From positions 1 through 47,515 of the forward strand of contig DUPL01000004.1 of the NCBI GenBank assembly GCA_012838385.1: 47,515 bases of DNA, given 5' to 3'. The stretch comes from Clostridiaceae bacterium (GTDB lineage: Bacteria; Bacillota; Clostridia; UBA1212; DUPL01). This document shows positions 32,074-41,913 of the stretch, in pieces (the first letter of the stretch is position 1; each line of letters begins with the position of its first letter). A program made the position numbers and the translations under genes. The notes under the pieces were generated by a model, which saw nothing but the letters and a program-made list of their open reading frames with translations, was not told where the DNA came from and did no database searches.

Positions 32074-34296
32074 ATGAACAACTCTATTGAGGGATTCATG
32101 CTAAACAAAAAATATAGATTAATAGAAAGAATCGGTCTTGGTGGCACTGCCATTGTGTTCAAGGGAGAGGATGTCAGGACTGGTGAAACTGTTGCCATAA
32201 AGATATTGAAGGAGGAGTATGCCCAGGATGAGGAATTCATAAGGAGGTTCAGAAAGGAAGCTGAAGCAGCCATGAAACTGAACCATCCTAATATTGTATC
32301 TGTAAAGGATATTGGGCAGGATGGCAACGTAATATACATCGTAATGGAATATGTGGACGGAGTCACATTAAAAGACTATATCGATGCCATGCAATACATA
32401 TCATGGCAGGACACTCTGGTAATAGCAAAACAGATTCTTGAAGCTGTGGACCATGCTCATGAAAAACAGATAATACACAGGGATATAAAGCCCATGAATA
32501 TAATGGTGTCGGATTCTTCCGACATAAAACTAACCGACTTTGGCATAGCAAGAGCGGTAAGCAATTCAACGATACAGGCAAACGATAACAGCGCAGGAAG
32601 CGTGCACTACTTGTCGCCTGAACAGGCAAGAGGCGGTTTTGTCGACGAGCGCTCAGATATTTATTCTATAGGAATTACATTGTACGAGCTCATTACCGGT
32701 GTGGTACCTTTTGATGGGGATTCCCATATTTCAATTGCCTTGAAACACTTGGACGGGAAGATAATTCCTCCAAAGGAAGTGGATCCTGAAATACCAAAAG
32801 GTGTCAACGACCTTATAGTCATGGCAACAAGGAAGGATCCGGGCAAACGGTTTCAGTCTGCAAGAGACATGCTTTCCAGGCTTTACAAGGTTATTGAAAA
32901 TCCTCATCATTCCTTTTTGGACGAGGAATATGAACCTGCTTACGAGCCGGTCGATACGGCACTGATGGAAAATGCCGTAAGAGAAGTGGATGAAGTTGAG
33001 GAAGTGGCCGCAGAGCCGGAATATCCTTATGTCAATACCGCAGAGATTGTAAGAAGCGTGACTATGAAAACCATCACTTACATCATTTCAATCCTTGCGG
33101 GCATTGTTGTTGTCATATTCATAGCAGGCCTTACAAGCCGTATGAATGCAAATATTAACGGCCTGGTTTCAGAAAAGTATGTTATAGAGGATTACGTTGG
33201 TCTGCGAGCGGATGATGTTGTTCCCATACTAAAGGAGTATGGAATAAATGTTGTTCAGAATATTGTAAATGATGACATTCTTCCTTCCGGGTATATTGTC
33301 TCACAGAATGTAGAGGCAGGAACATCCATCAAGAAGGGCGACAAGCTTCAAATTGAGGTGTCCGGCGGAGAAGGCGATTTTGTTCTTGAAGACTATAAAA
33401 ACGAAGACTACAGACTTGTGGAACAGGCTCTTGAATCAAAAGGAGTGCATACAGAAATAAGGGAGGTTACCAGCAACTCGGTGGATGCCGGCAAGATTGT
33501 CCGTACGTCTCCTGTGGCAAACACTATTGTTTCCCCCGGGGACACTGTAATTCTGTACAAGAGCATTGGAATTATGAGCAAGAAGGTAACTGTTCCAAAC
33601 CTGATAGGTCTAACACTGGAAGAAGCCATGGAAGAGTTGGAGAGGCTTAATCTTAAAACAGGAAAGGTATATCCGTTTCCTGATTCTGATATAACGGATT
33701 TGTTCCCTGATCATACTCCTGCTCCAACACCAACGCCAACACCAACAATTCCTGTAGAGACTGAAACTCCAACACCTGAACCACCCGAAACGGAGGAGCC
33801 TGAATCAACGCCAACACCTCCTGAAACGGAAGAGGAAACACCAACGCCTACTTCGACGTATGAAGAGGAGTTTTTCAATATATTCAACACTCCGGAACCA
33901 ACGGAAGGTACACCAGAACCAACAGAACCGACTCCGGAGCCGACGCCCACCAAGGACCCAAGCAGGATTTATGCATCGGACAAGGTGGTGTATCAGTACC
34001 CTGCTCCTGGAACAACTTTAAATGAGCACGAGTTTGTTGACTTGTATTTTTATGATTTTGAGAGCCTTAGGGAGTATGAGGAATGTATCCTTCTTTATCC
34101 TTATGGTATTGCATCAGGAAGAGTGCATGTCAGAATTGACAGCACTCCTGCAGACGGACTTCTCTCAATCCTGGTAGACGGCCATTTTGACGAATCCGAC
34201 TTCCCGATAAAGTACATGGTGCCAAAGTCTTTCAGGGGAAAGACGAAGGTCGTAATCAGACTTAACAGAAATCCTTACATGGAACAACACGTATGA
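32074..34296 (+). CDS. prkC: Membrane Ser/Thr protein kinase with PASTA repeats (PrkC); third repeat split
   Basis: The 740-residue protein has an N-terminal kinase domain (about 10-275: GLGGTAIVFKG loop, AIKIL lysine, HRDIKPMNIM catalytic loop, DFG, activation segment GSVHYLSPEQARGG), a membrane helix (about 332-352) and extracellular PASTA repeats at about 366-432 and 436-503. A third repeat starts at about 504 (VPNLIGLTLEEAMEELERL), then an ~80-residue Pro/Thr/Glu stretch intervenes (about 549-630). The missing half, KVVYQYPAPGTTLNEHEFVD, appears only after it. About 80 further residues form an extra tail. PASTA repeats bind muropeptides. ATG 32074 has GGAGG six bases upstream. Confidence 0.95.
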   Translation: MNNSIEGFMLNKKYRLIERIGLGGTAIVFKGEDVRTGETVAIKILKEEYAQDEEFIRRFRKEAEAAMKLNHPNIVSVKDIGQDGNVIYIVMEYVDGVTLKDYIDAMQYISWQDTLVIAKQILEAVDHAHEKQIIHRDIKPMNIMVSDSSDIKLTDFGIARAVSNSTIQANDNSAGSVHYLSPEQARGGFVDERSDIYSIGITLYELITGVVPFDGDSHISIALKHLDGKIIPPKEVDPEIPKGVNDLIVMATRKDPGKRFQSARDMLSRLYKVIENPHHSFLDEEYEPAYEPVDTALMENAVREVDEVEEVAAEPEYPYVNTAEIVRSVTMKTITYIISILAGIVVVIFIAGLTSRMNANINGLVSEKYVIEDYVGLRADDVVPILKEYGINVVQNIVNDDILPSGYIVSQNVEAGTSIKKGDKLQIEVSGGEGDFVLEDYKNEDYRLVEQALESKGVHTEIREVTSNSVDAGKIVRTSPVANTIVSPGDTVILYKSIGIMSKKVTVPNLIGLTLEEAMEELERLNLKTGKVYPFPDSDITDLFPDHTPAPTPTPTPTIPVETETPTPEPPETEEPESTPTPPETEEETPTPTSTYEEEFFNIFNTPEPTEGTPEPTEPTPEPTPTKDPSRIYASDKVVYQYPAPGTTLNEHEFVDLYFYDFESLREYEECILLYPYGIASGRVHVRIDSTPADGLLSILVDGHFDESDFPIKYMVPKSFRGKTKVVIRLNRNPYMEQHV

Positions 34297-35177
34297 GAGA
34301 AGCAGTAATTGTAAAGGGAGTCGGAGGTCTGTATACGGTAAGGAAAGATGGAAAACCATATGTCTGCAGGGCAAGAGGGATATTCAGAAAAGAAGCATTA
34401 ACTCCTGTAATAGGGGATTATGTTGAGATTTCGGAAATAGATGAGGAAAAGATGGAGGCGGTCATTGACGAGGTCTTTGAGAGAAGAAACAAGCTCGTCC
34501 GCCCCAGTGTTGCTAATGTTGATCAGCTAGCTATAGTAATTGCTCCAATTTTTCCAAAACCTGATTTCCTCCTTATAGACAGACTCATTATTACCGCCTT
34601 GTACAAGGGCATAACTCCGATTCTTGTAATTAACAAGTCGGACCAGGACAGGCTTGCTTGCGATGAAATACGTAAAGAGTATAAACATGCACTTCAAAGC
34701 ATTGTCATTACCTGTGCCATTACAGGAGAAGGCATCGAAGAGCTTAAGAGTCTTTTAGAGGATAAAATAACTGTAATGTGTGGCCAATCAGGTGTGGGCA
34801 AGTCAACTATTCTTAACAGTATTCTAGAGACACAAGTCATGGAGACGGGAGATATCAGTGACAAGACCAAAAGAGGAAAACACACGACAAGGCATTCTGA
34901 AATGTTTTCGCTTAAGGAGATGGATGGCTACGTTATAGATTCTCCTGGTTTCAGCATGTATGAGCTGGGTGAAATTGCACCGATAGAGCTGCAGAAATAT
35001 TATCCTGAACTGGATGGAAAAACATTCTGTAAATTCCAGGACTGCAGCCATACCAAAGAGCTTGGATGCATGGTGGATGAGCTGATTGAAAATGGCCTAT
35101 TTCCTGAAGGAAGGTATGACAGATACAAATACATTTACGAAGAGCTTAAGGAAAAGGAGCTCAACAAGTACAAATAG
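34293..35177 (+). CDS. rsgA: Small-ribosomal-subunit biogenesis GTPase RsgA
   Basis: The 294-residue circularly permuted GTPase matures the 30S subunit. An N-terminal OB fold (about 1-70) is followed by the permuted G-motifs: G4 NKSD (about 110), then G1 GQSGVGKST (about 165-173), then G3 DSPG. A zinc-binding part comes last (CKFQDCSHTKELGC). ATG 34293 overlaps the prkC stop by four bases, so translation is coupled. The position in the prkC-rsgA-rpe run is usual for Firmicutes. Confidence 0.96.
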   Translation: MREAVIVKGVGGLYTVRKDGKPYVCRARGIFRKEALTPVIGDYVEISEIDEEKMEAVIDEVFERRNKLVRPSVANVDQLAIVIAPIFPKPDFLLIDRLIITALYKGITPILVINKSDQDRLACDEIRKEYKHALQSIVITCAITGEGIEELKSLLEDKITVMCGQSGVGKSTILNSILETQVMETGDISDKTKRGKHTTRHSEMFSLKEMDGYVIDSPGFSMYELGEIAPIELQKYYPELDGKTFCKFQDCSHTKELGCMVDELIENGLFPEGRYDRYKYIYEELKEKELNKYK

Positions 35178-35196
35178 CTAATGAAAGGATGATTTT

Positions 35197-35850
35197 ATGA
35201 TTAAAATAGCACCCTCCATACTTTCGGCGGATTTTGCTATGCTGGGGGATGAGATAAGGAAGATAGAGGAAGCTGGAGCGGACATGGTCCATATTGACGT
35301 AATGGATGGTCATTACGTGCCAAACCTTACCATTGGTTTGCCGGTTATAAAGTCCATAAGAAAGATAACGAAACTGCCTTTTGATGTCCACCTTATGATA
35401 GACAATGCAGAGCAATATCTGGAAGACTATCATGCAGCCGGAGCAGACATAATTACTGTACATGTGGAAGCGGTAAAACATATACACAGGGTAGTGCAGA
35501 GCATTCACAAACTGGGTATAAAAGCGGGAGTGGCTTTGAATCCCGGAACTCCTTTGTGCATGGTGGAGCCGGTTTTGGAAGATGTGGATATGATACTTCT
35601 TATGAGCGTAAATCCCGGCTTTGGCGGTCAATCATATATCCACTCCGTTACCGACAAGATAAGGGAACTTAGAAGAATGCTTAATGAGAGAAATCTCAAT
35701 ACGGATATACAGGTTGATGGAGGCGTTGATGCAGTAACTGTAAAAGATGTGATTGAAGCAGGCGCAAATGTTATTGTTGCAGGGTCTGCAGTTTACAAAG
35801 CTGAAGATACAAGAGAAATAATCTCAGTATTGAGAAATGGGGGAAAGTAA
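35197..35850 (+). CDS. rpe: Ribulose-phosphate 3-epimerase
   Basis: A 217-residue TIM-barrel enzyme of the pentose phosphate pathway that interconverts ribulose-5-P and xylulose-5-P. Motifs seen are [28 protein letters not shown] with metal ligands, [11 protein letters not shown], and [11 protein letters not shown] near the phosphate site. ATG 35197 has GAAAGGATG upstream. It follows rsgA by 19 bases and is followed at once by an aminotransferase gene. Confidence 0.96.
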   Translation: MIKIAPSILSADFAMLGDEIRKIEEAGADMVHIDVMDGHYVPNLTIGLPVIKSIRKITKLPFDVHLMIDNAEQYLEDYHAAGADIITVHVEAVKHIHRVVQSIHKLGIKAGVALNPGTPLCMVEPVLEDVDMILLMSVNPGFGGQSYIHSVTDKIRELRRMLNERNLNTDIQVDGGVDAVTVKDVIEAGANVIVAGSAVYKAEDTREIISVLRNGGK

Positions 35851-35851
35851 A

Positions 35852-37015
35852 ATGATATCCAAAAAGGTGGAAGATAACCTGCAAAAAAGCTCATGGATTA
35901 GGGCTATGTTTGAGCAGGGCATGCAGCTTAAGAAACAGTTTGGAGAAGAAAATGTGTTTGACTTCTCTTTGGGAAACCCTGATCCCGAACCCTCTGAAGG
36001 CATTCTTGCCACTATGGAGAGTCTAGTCAGGGTACCGGGAATCCATAAGTACATGTCCAATGCAGGTTTCCAGGATGTAAGGGAAAAGGTGGCTGAACAC
36101 GCATCAAACGAAAGTCAGGTTGAGGTGACGGCAAATCATGTTGTCATGGTTAATGGTGCTGCAGGTGGCTTGAATGTGGTTTTAAAGTCAATACTTAATC
36201 CGGGCGATGAAGTAATTGTAATTGCCCCATATTTTTCTGAATATAAATTCTATACCGAGAATCACGGCGGTGTTGTTGTGCCTGTTCCTGCACAAGCAGG
36301 CTCCTTCAATTTGGATGTAGAAGCCATAAAGAATGCAATAACAGATAAAACAAAGGCAATAATACTGAATTCTCCAAACAATCCGACAGGTACGGTTTAC
36401 GATGAGAAAACATTAAATGACTTGAGTAATGTTTTGGATGGTGTCGGACATGCTGTCTATGTAATATCGGACGAGCCTTATGCGAAGATTGTATATGACG
36501 GGGTTTGCGTTCCTGCAATACTTAAGATTTTTAAAAACTCCATAGTCATAAATTCATTCAGTAAATCCTTGGCTCTTCCAGGAGAAAGAATAGGATTTTG
36601 TATAGTGAGTCCAAATTGTGAAGATGTAAACCTCTTGCTTCAGGCAATGATTTTTGCCAACAGAACTCTAGGTTTTGTAAATGCTCCATCATTGATGCAG
36701 AGAGTGATAGCCGAACATCTGGACGAGGTGGTAGGTCTTGAAGAATACAAGGCAAAGAGGGATGCGCTTTACGATGTTCTTGTCGATGCGGGTTTTGAAT
36801 GCAGAAAACCAGAAGGCGCCTTCTATATGTTCCCCAAATCCCCGATTCCCGATGACAGTGAGTTTGCAAAAGAAGCTCTTAAGTACAACATTGTGCTGGT
36901 GGGAGGTACAGGTTTTGGGTACCCAGGCTATCTAAGGCTTTCATATTGCATAAGCATGGATACTATAGTTAATTCCAGAAAAGCCTTCAAGGAACTTATG
37001 AAAAAATACAGATAA
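35852..37015 (+). CDS. PLP-dependent class I/II aminotransferase
   Basis: The 387-residue fold-type I enzyme shows DFSLGNPDPEP near its start, HVVMVNGAAGGLNVVLK, ILNSPNNPTGTVYDE, VISDEPYAKIVYDG with the PLP Asp, the Schiff-base Lys in NSFSKSLALPGERIGF, and YLRLSYCIS near the C-terminus. It is distinct from the aminotransferase at 19534, and the substrate is not known. ATG 35852 follows the GGGGG at 35839-35843; its start is one base after the rpe stop, indicating coupling. It is the last gene of the housekeeping run. Confidence 0.9.
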   Translation: MISKKVEDNLQKSSWIRAMFEQGMQLKKQFGEENVFDFSLGNPDPEPSEGILATMESLVRVPGIHKYMSNAGFQDVREKVAEHASNESQVEVTANHVVMVNGAAGGLNVVLKSILNPGDEVIVIAPYFSEYKFYTENHGGVVVPVPAQAGSFNLDVEAIKNAITDKTKAIILNSPNNPTGTVYDEKTLNDLSNVLDGVGHAVYVISDEPYAKIVYDGVCVPAILKIFKNSIVINSFSKSLALPGERIGFCIVSPNCEDVNLLLQAMIFANRTLGFVNAPSLMQRVIAEHLDEVVGLEEYKAKRDALYDVLVDAGFECRKPEGAFYMFPKSPIPDDSEFAKEALKYNIVLVGGTGFGYPGYLRLSYCISMDTIVNSRKAFKELMKKYR

Positions 37016-37042
37016 TTGATCTCTTAATATATTTTGCGCTCC

Positions 37043-37071
37043 TTGTTCCATGTTTGTTAATATGTTACAAT
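37043..37071 (+). promoter_or_regulatory. Promoter of the 974-residue lipoprotein gene
   Basis: TTGTTC (37043-37048) and TACAAT (37066-37071) are 17 bases apart, with an extended TGT before the -10 box. It is 39 bases upstream of ATG 37110. Confidence 0.65.
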
Positions 37072-37109
37072 ACCTTTAAATTAATGAGTATGGAACTGGG
37101 GGTTTTTTT

Positions 37110-40034
37110 ATGGTAATAATCAAACGCATCTTCAGCATTCTGCTAAGTATTTCAATATTTGCTACAGTTGTAGGCTGTACAACAGAGGAACCTAAACCCA
37201 AGCCAAGGGACACCAGCAACGATACAAGATTGTCAAAATCGATGGTCTACGCAAATACGATTGCAAACACGGTCCAGGCATACTACACAACTCCTGACAG
37301 GGACAGTTATACCATTGCCAACACGCAGATGAAACTGGTACATGAGCTGGGTTTTGCAGGAGAAAAGAACGTTTCAAAACTTCAAACGTTAAAAGGTAAA
37401 ACTTATATTGAAAATTCATTGGACGTCTTTATTGAAAACAATGAAGGGCGAAGATATTATGCAAGCAAGTCTCCTTCATCAGGAAGAATGAACACTACCA
37501 GATTAGGCTTCTATTACTACGAGAGCCATATCAGGGAACTGGGGTTTTCAACAGACGAGGGTGAACTGGTAGGCAATAAGGTGGATATAACGGGACTTGA
37601 TTCAAAAGATTGGAAAGTACATCAAATGGAGAGTCCTGTCTACAACAATGGTGTAATTTTAAAGGTAACAAATACTCATGATCCGTATGTATCCAGGTCA
37701 GGTCTGAATATTGACAATACAAAGTATAACGGTATAGAAGTGAAGATGAAGGTTGATGGAGCGGCTCAAGTTGCGGAAGTTTACTACTTCACTGCTGACA
37801 AGGGCAATTTCAATGCGGAACAGCGCCTCTCTTTTCAGGTAAAAAATGATGGCAAGTTCCATACATACGTTTTGGATTTGGCGGGAGCAGGAGAATACAA
37901 CGCTCCTTTGAAGGGAATACGTTTTGACATAGGAAGCGCTGTTGGCGATGTAATTACAATAGAATATGTAAAAGCGATTCAGACATCAACAAGAGTTGTG
38001 CCTTTTAAACTGGACAAAACCTTTCATACATATCCGGACAAACTCCATCAGGAGTTCAGGGTAATTGCAACAAGCGAAGCTTCCAATATTCAAAATGTTG
38101 GATTTGAAGCGGCGTTTGATAAAAAGAATGTGGCCAAAATCCAGTTCAGGGACAAAAACGGTGTGGGTAGCGACATTTCCAAAATGGACAGTGAGTCTGT
38201 GGAATACGTGGCGTTTGATATCAAAAAGGTGGGTGTTATTGGATTCATAGTTCCGTCAGACGGCAGCACCAAGTCAGTTGTTGTGACGGAAGAAGGTTCG
38301 AAGTATGTGCTTAGGCAATACGCCAACCTAACCAAGAACTCATTCAAGAGAATGGATGAAGAATCCTTTGGAAACAGACTATACACCGACACTTCCCATT
38401 CTTTTGACGGGATTGATAAAGCAGCAAACCTGGAAAGAAATCCTCTTAATGATATTAATGTTCTGGATTCGAACGCCAATGCAAGATTCGCTCATTATGA
38501 TCATTTAAGAGGAGCATACAGGTTCACCATGGATGGTTCCAATTTCAATAAGGCATATTACAGAGAACCTGACACACATTATACTGCGACCATAAAGATT
38601 AAATCAGACGGCAATGACAGGGACTTCTACATCTGGATGAACACGGATGCAGGCGGTCTTGAATGCGCAGGTCTTTTGGATGATACAAAAACCCTTATAC
38701 CGATTCCAATGCAGGTTTGCAAAAACTTCAAAGGCGAGATTGAGGAGCCGTTATACGACCCAATTGATCCTGCATACGGTGACACATTTTTCCCGTTGAG
38801 ACTTAATGCAAACGAGGAAGCGGAGTTTACCCTTTTGAATCTCTATCAGAATTGGGGCAACTATCCTTTGAAACAATTGTCCTCCATCCAGTTCCACATC
38901 TCTTATTACCACCTCTCAACGGGTGTCACGGAATCAAACTGCATAGCTCCATATTTTGTATACGGCAAGGACGGCTGGACTCTGCCTGACTTCAGAGGAG
39001 CTAGCGGAATAATGTGGGATAGCCAGCCACAGTTCAACTCTGTGGGCAGGTTGTACTTTTTATCTTATCAAAAAGACAGAAATATTGGCAGCGAGTATAC
39101 CGGAAGCCATATTCGCTGTGCAGGGCAGACTTATGTAGACATGGACTACAGCTATGTTTCCGACTGCGGTTCATATAAATACACATTAAGACATGTGGAA
39201 TTCCCTCAATTGGATGAAAACAGAACGTACTACTCTCTGTCGCTGGAGTTCTTGAAGAATCTGACCATTGACAATGTGAGGGAGGACTTTACCATTTTTG
39301 CCTTTGATGGCAGATTTACATATTTCAAGCAGACCGGCTATCTTGACAAAGACAATAATCCAAAGGTGGAAAGAGTTGATACTCTGGCGCCGGGTTCAAG
39401 GATTTTCACACTGGGAACAGAGAATCCATACTTTTCGTATTTTGACCTGCATAATGGCGAGAATGTCATGAACTTCGGATTCATACTGAAAAGCAGCAAC
39501 ATTACAATAGGTGGAAAGAAGTTCAAGGGCAACTTTGCATACAGGGATTCTTTTGATGGCAACCTGAACACGGGAGCGATTTCTCTGGATCTGGGCAAGA
39601 CTACCTTCAAGAAGGGTGACAAGATTCAGATGGATTTCATTCTGCTTCCATATGGTTCACACAACGACAAGCATGATGACAATGTAAGGATGGTAAGAGA
39701 GGACTCGGCACTTAATCCTTTGAAGATAGAGGCTATTACAGGCACCGTCGTGAAGGATGCCTACATACCAAGGATAAAGTGCGAGAACAACAGGGCTGAG
39801 TTCAGAATAACCGGTGGAAGGAACAACAATGTAGTGTGCGTGGACGGCTTTACAAACATAAAGAAGCCGAACATATACGAGCTTGTGGATGGAGAATATG
39901 TGCCCTATGAATACTCGGTTCATGAGTATGACGGATATTCAGTCCACTTTAACATGGACGGAACCTACAGCTTCTCGTTTGTGTTCGAGATGGAAAGTCC
40001 GTCCACTGAAAGAGTTTTCAAGATTGAGAACTAG
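37110..40034 (+). CDS. Large surface lipoprotein of unknown function (974 aa)
   Basis: The precursor has a signal peptide with lipobox TVVGC (about Cys23). The mature protein of about 950 residues is beta-rich with repeated sandwich-like segments: VYYFTADKGNFNAEQRLSF, LKGIRFDIGSAVGDVITIEY, YTATIKIKSDGNDRDFYIWM, LSSIQFHISYYHLSTG. These resemble carbohydrate-binding or galactose-binding-like domains of clostridial surface proteins. No catalytic motif, dockerin or S-layer homology domain was recognised. The protein is presumably displayed at the outer membrane face. ATG 37110 follows CTGGGGG. Its last 17 bases overlap the end of convergent rqcH. Confidence 0.75.
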   Translation: MVIIKRIFSILLSISIFATVVGCTTEEPKPKPRDTSNDTRLSKSMVYANTIANTVQAYYTTPDRDSYTIANTQMKLVHELGFAGEKNVSKLQTLKGKTYIENSLDVFIENNEGRRYYASKSPSSGRMNTTRLGFYYYESHIRELGFSTDEGELVGNKVDITGLDSKDWKVHQMESPVYNNGVILKVTNTHDPYVSRSGLNIDNTKYNGIEVKMKVDGAAQVAEVYYFTADKGNFNAEQRLSFQVKNDGKFHTYVLDLAGAGEYNAPLKGIRFDIGSAVGDVITIEYVKAIQTSTRVVPFKLDKTFHTYPDKLHQEFRVIATSEASNIQNVGFEAAFDKKNVAKIQFRDKNGVGSDISKMDSESVEYVAFDIKKVGVIGFIVPSDGSTKSVVVTEEGSKYVLRQYANLTKNSFKRMDEESFGNRLYTDTSHSFDGIDKAANLERNPLNDINVLDSNANARFAHYDHLRGAYRFTMDGSNFNKAYYREPDTHYTATIKIKSDGNDRDFYIWMNTDAGGLECAGLLDDTKTLIPIPMQVCKNFKGEIEEPLYDPIDPAYGDTFFPLRLNANEEAEFTLLNLYQNWGNYPLKQLSSIQFHISYYHLSTGVTESNCIAPYFVYGKDGWTLPDFRGASGIMWDSQPQFNSVGRLYFLSYQKDRNIGSEYTGSHIRCAGQTYVDMDYSYVSDCGSYKYTLRHVEFPQLDENRTYYSLSLEFLKNLTIDNVREDFTIFAFDGRFTYFKQTGYLDKDNNPKVERVDTLAPGSRIFTLGTENPYFSYFDLHNGENVMNFGFILKSSNITIGGKKFKGNFAYRDSFDGNLNTGAISLDLGKTTFKKGDKIQMDFILLPYGSHNDKHDDNVRMVREDSALNPLKIEAITGTVVKDAYIPRIKCENNRAEFRITGGRNNNVVCVDGFTNIKKPNIYELVDGEYVPYEYSVHEYDGYSVHFNMDGTYSFSFVFEMESPSTERVFKIEN

Positions 40035-41748
40035 CTTCCTGGGGCTTAACCACAATGCTTTTGTGGTTTGTGTAGCTTACCATGCCGGGTTTTGATTTTG
40101 GTATTTTTCGCACATGTTTGACTCGTGTGAAGTCGACGATAACATTGGTTGAGGTACGATGACTGCTGTAAAAGGCGGCATACGCTGCAGCTTCCTCAAT
40201 AACTTTTTGAGTAACAACACCATTCTTTGCTCCTGTTCTCACTATAACGTGGGAACCAGGAGCATCTTTTACGTGCAGCCACAAGTCGTTCTGGGAGGCA
40301 AACCTGAGCGAAAGCTCTTCGTTTTGCTTGTTGTTTCTGCCAATATATATGTCGTAACCTTCTTCTGAAACAACATGAATGGGTTTTGATTTTGTTTCTA
40401 ACTTCTTTGCTGTTCTGCTTTTAGTTTGGAATTTTACATATCCGCCTTCATATAGCTCCTGTCTTATGTCTTCCAAAGTTTCAAAATCGGTAGCATTCTC
40501 AAGATGGGTTTTAACATTCTCAAGGTAAAAGAGTTCGTTCTTTACCTCTTCAAGGAGGTTTAATGCGTTCTCATACGAGCTCTTTAGCTTTTTGTACCTG
40601 TTAAAATACCTGTTTGCATTGTTTTTTATACTTCTTTCCTCGTCCAACTCTATCTTTACATGGATTGGCGGGTCTTCGTAGTAGTTTAAAACTTCCGCAT
40701 ATTTACCTTCCTTAAGGTTGTATATATTTGAAAATAGAAGCTCTCCGTATATTCTATACTTGTCATAATCGGCTGCTTCTCTTATGGTTTCTTCATGTAT
40801 AGCAAGTTTTTTCGTGTTTCTATCAATTGCCGTATTGACGCTTTTTAGAATATTTGCTCTGATCGCGTTAAGTTTTTCATCTATGTCCTTCTTTGTATAG
40901 TACTCATCCAGCATTAGATTCACAGTGCTGAACAAGACTGTTCTTTCTCCATGAGCAACAGAAAGAACATGGAAATCCACCTTGTCTCCATGGATTATTG
41001 CAGGAGAGTATTTCCTTTCTTTTATGTTATTCGTTGTTTCCGTTATCGTTTCTTTCAGTCTAAGTTTATCACAATCTGTTAGATGTGAAATGTTTTTAAA
41101 AGGATCCACCTCCGCATTGTTGCAAATTGCCATGGCCAGGAAAGGACTGAACCCCCATATGCAGTTTACAAGATGCTTGTCCAATCTTTGTGCTGGCTTT
41201 TCGTTGAAAAGTTTTTCAAAATCTATGAATTCCGGGCTTTGCTTTTCCATCTGCGGAGGCAGAACATAAGGACGCAGCGGAAGGACTTCCCTTACACTGC
41301 TAATATTTGCGTCTACATGCTTTATTGAGTCTATGATTGTTTTGGAATCGTTTACGAGAATTATATTGCTGTGCCTTCCCATTATTTCAACAACCAGGTG
41401 CTTCTTTACAAGAACGCCCATTTCATCCGTTTTTACAATGGTAAGAGTTATGATTCTATCGTATCCTGACTGGGTTATGTCCACAACTCTTCCGCCCTGA
41501 AGATGCTTTCTCAGCACCATGCAGAAAGGTGGTGGATTCATAGGATTTTCTTTCTTCCCGATTGTAAGATGAAGTCTGGGGTAGGTGGCGTTTGCGCTGG
41601 CAAGCAGCCTGAATCTTTCCCCCATGGAATGTATGAGTAATGTTATTTCATCTCTCTCCGTTTGGTAAACTTTTTCTATTCTTCCTCCTGCCAGCAGTCC
41701 TGACAATTCCCATACTGCTGCGTTTGCGACTATCCCATCATAGGGCAT
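40018..41748 (-). CDS. rqcH: Ribosome quality control protein RqcH (NFACT family)
   Basis: The 576-residue protein has an NFACT-N domain (MPYDGIVANAAVWELSGLL, then MNPPPFCMVLRKHLQGGR), a central coiled-coil (about 350-440, RYFNRYKKLKSSYENAL) and a C-terminal NFACT-R/DUF814 domain (DIYIGRNNKQNEELSLRFAS, then DLWLHVKDAPGSHVIVRT). In Bacillus RqcH binds stalled 50S subunits and adds alanine tails; older annotation calls it a fibronectin-binding protein. ATG 41748 has GGAG eight bases upstream. Its 3' end overlaps the lipoprotein gene at 37110. Confidence 0.95.
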   Translation of the reverse strand: MPYDGIVANAAVWELSGLLAGGRIEKVYQTERDEITLLIHSMGERFRLLASANATYPRLHLTIGKKENPMNPPPFCMVLRKHLQGGRVVDITQSGYDRIITLTIVKTDEMGVLVKKHLVVEIMGRHSNIILVNDSKTIIDSIKHVDANISSVREVLPLRPYVLPPQMEKQSPEFIDFEKLFNEKPAQRLDKHLVNCIWGFSPFLAMAICNNAEVDPFKNISHLTDCDKLRLKETITETTNNIKERKYSPAIIHGDKVDFHVLSVAHGERTVLFSTVNLMLDEYYTKKDIDEKLNAIRANILKSVNTAIDRNTKKLAIHEETIREAADYDKYRIYGELLFSNIYNLKEGKYAEVLNYYEDPPIHVKIELDEERSIKNNANRYFNRYKKLKSSYENALNLLEEVKNELFYLENVKTHLENATDFETLEDIRQELYEGGYVKFQTKSRTAKKLETKSKPIHVVSEEGYDIYIGRNNKQNEELSLRFASQNDLWLHVKDAPGSHVIVRTGAKNGVVTQKVIEEAAAYAAFYSSHRTSTNVIVDFTRVKHVRKIPKSKPGMVSYTNHKSIVVKPQEASSQS

Positions 41749-41844
41749 GTTTCCAACTCCTTTAATAACTTGTACAATATATGTTACCATAATGCATACT
41801 TTTGTACAAAGCAAAAACGTTCTTGAAAAGAACCATTTTTTGTG

Positions 41845-41874
41845 TTGTGGATAAAGTCAAACGTATGGTATAAT
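41845..41874 (+). promoter_or_regulatory. Promoter of the YesL-like operon
   Basis: TTGTGG (41845-41850) and TATAAT (41869-41874) are 18 bases apart, with an extended TGG before the -10 box, 39 bases upstream of the TTG start. Confidence 0.65.
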
Positions 41875-41913
41875 TAATTGTGCGCAAGACAAGTATTATT
41901 TGGAGTGTTAATA

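Noticed and set aside
33711-33960. Repetitive CCAACACC-type DNA suggesting a tandem repeat array
   Set aside because: It is the coding sequence of the PrkC Pro/Thr linker; there is no regular unit length outside codon bias.
40050-40070. Hairpin ACCACAATGC-TTTTGTGGT after the 974-residue lipoprotein gene
   Set aside because: It lies within the rqcH coding region and has no T-run, so a terminator call is not supported.
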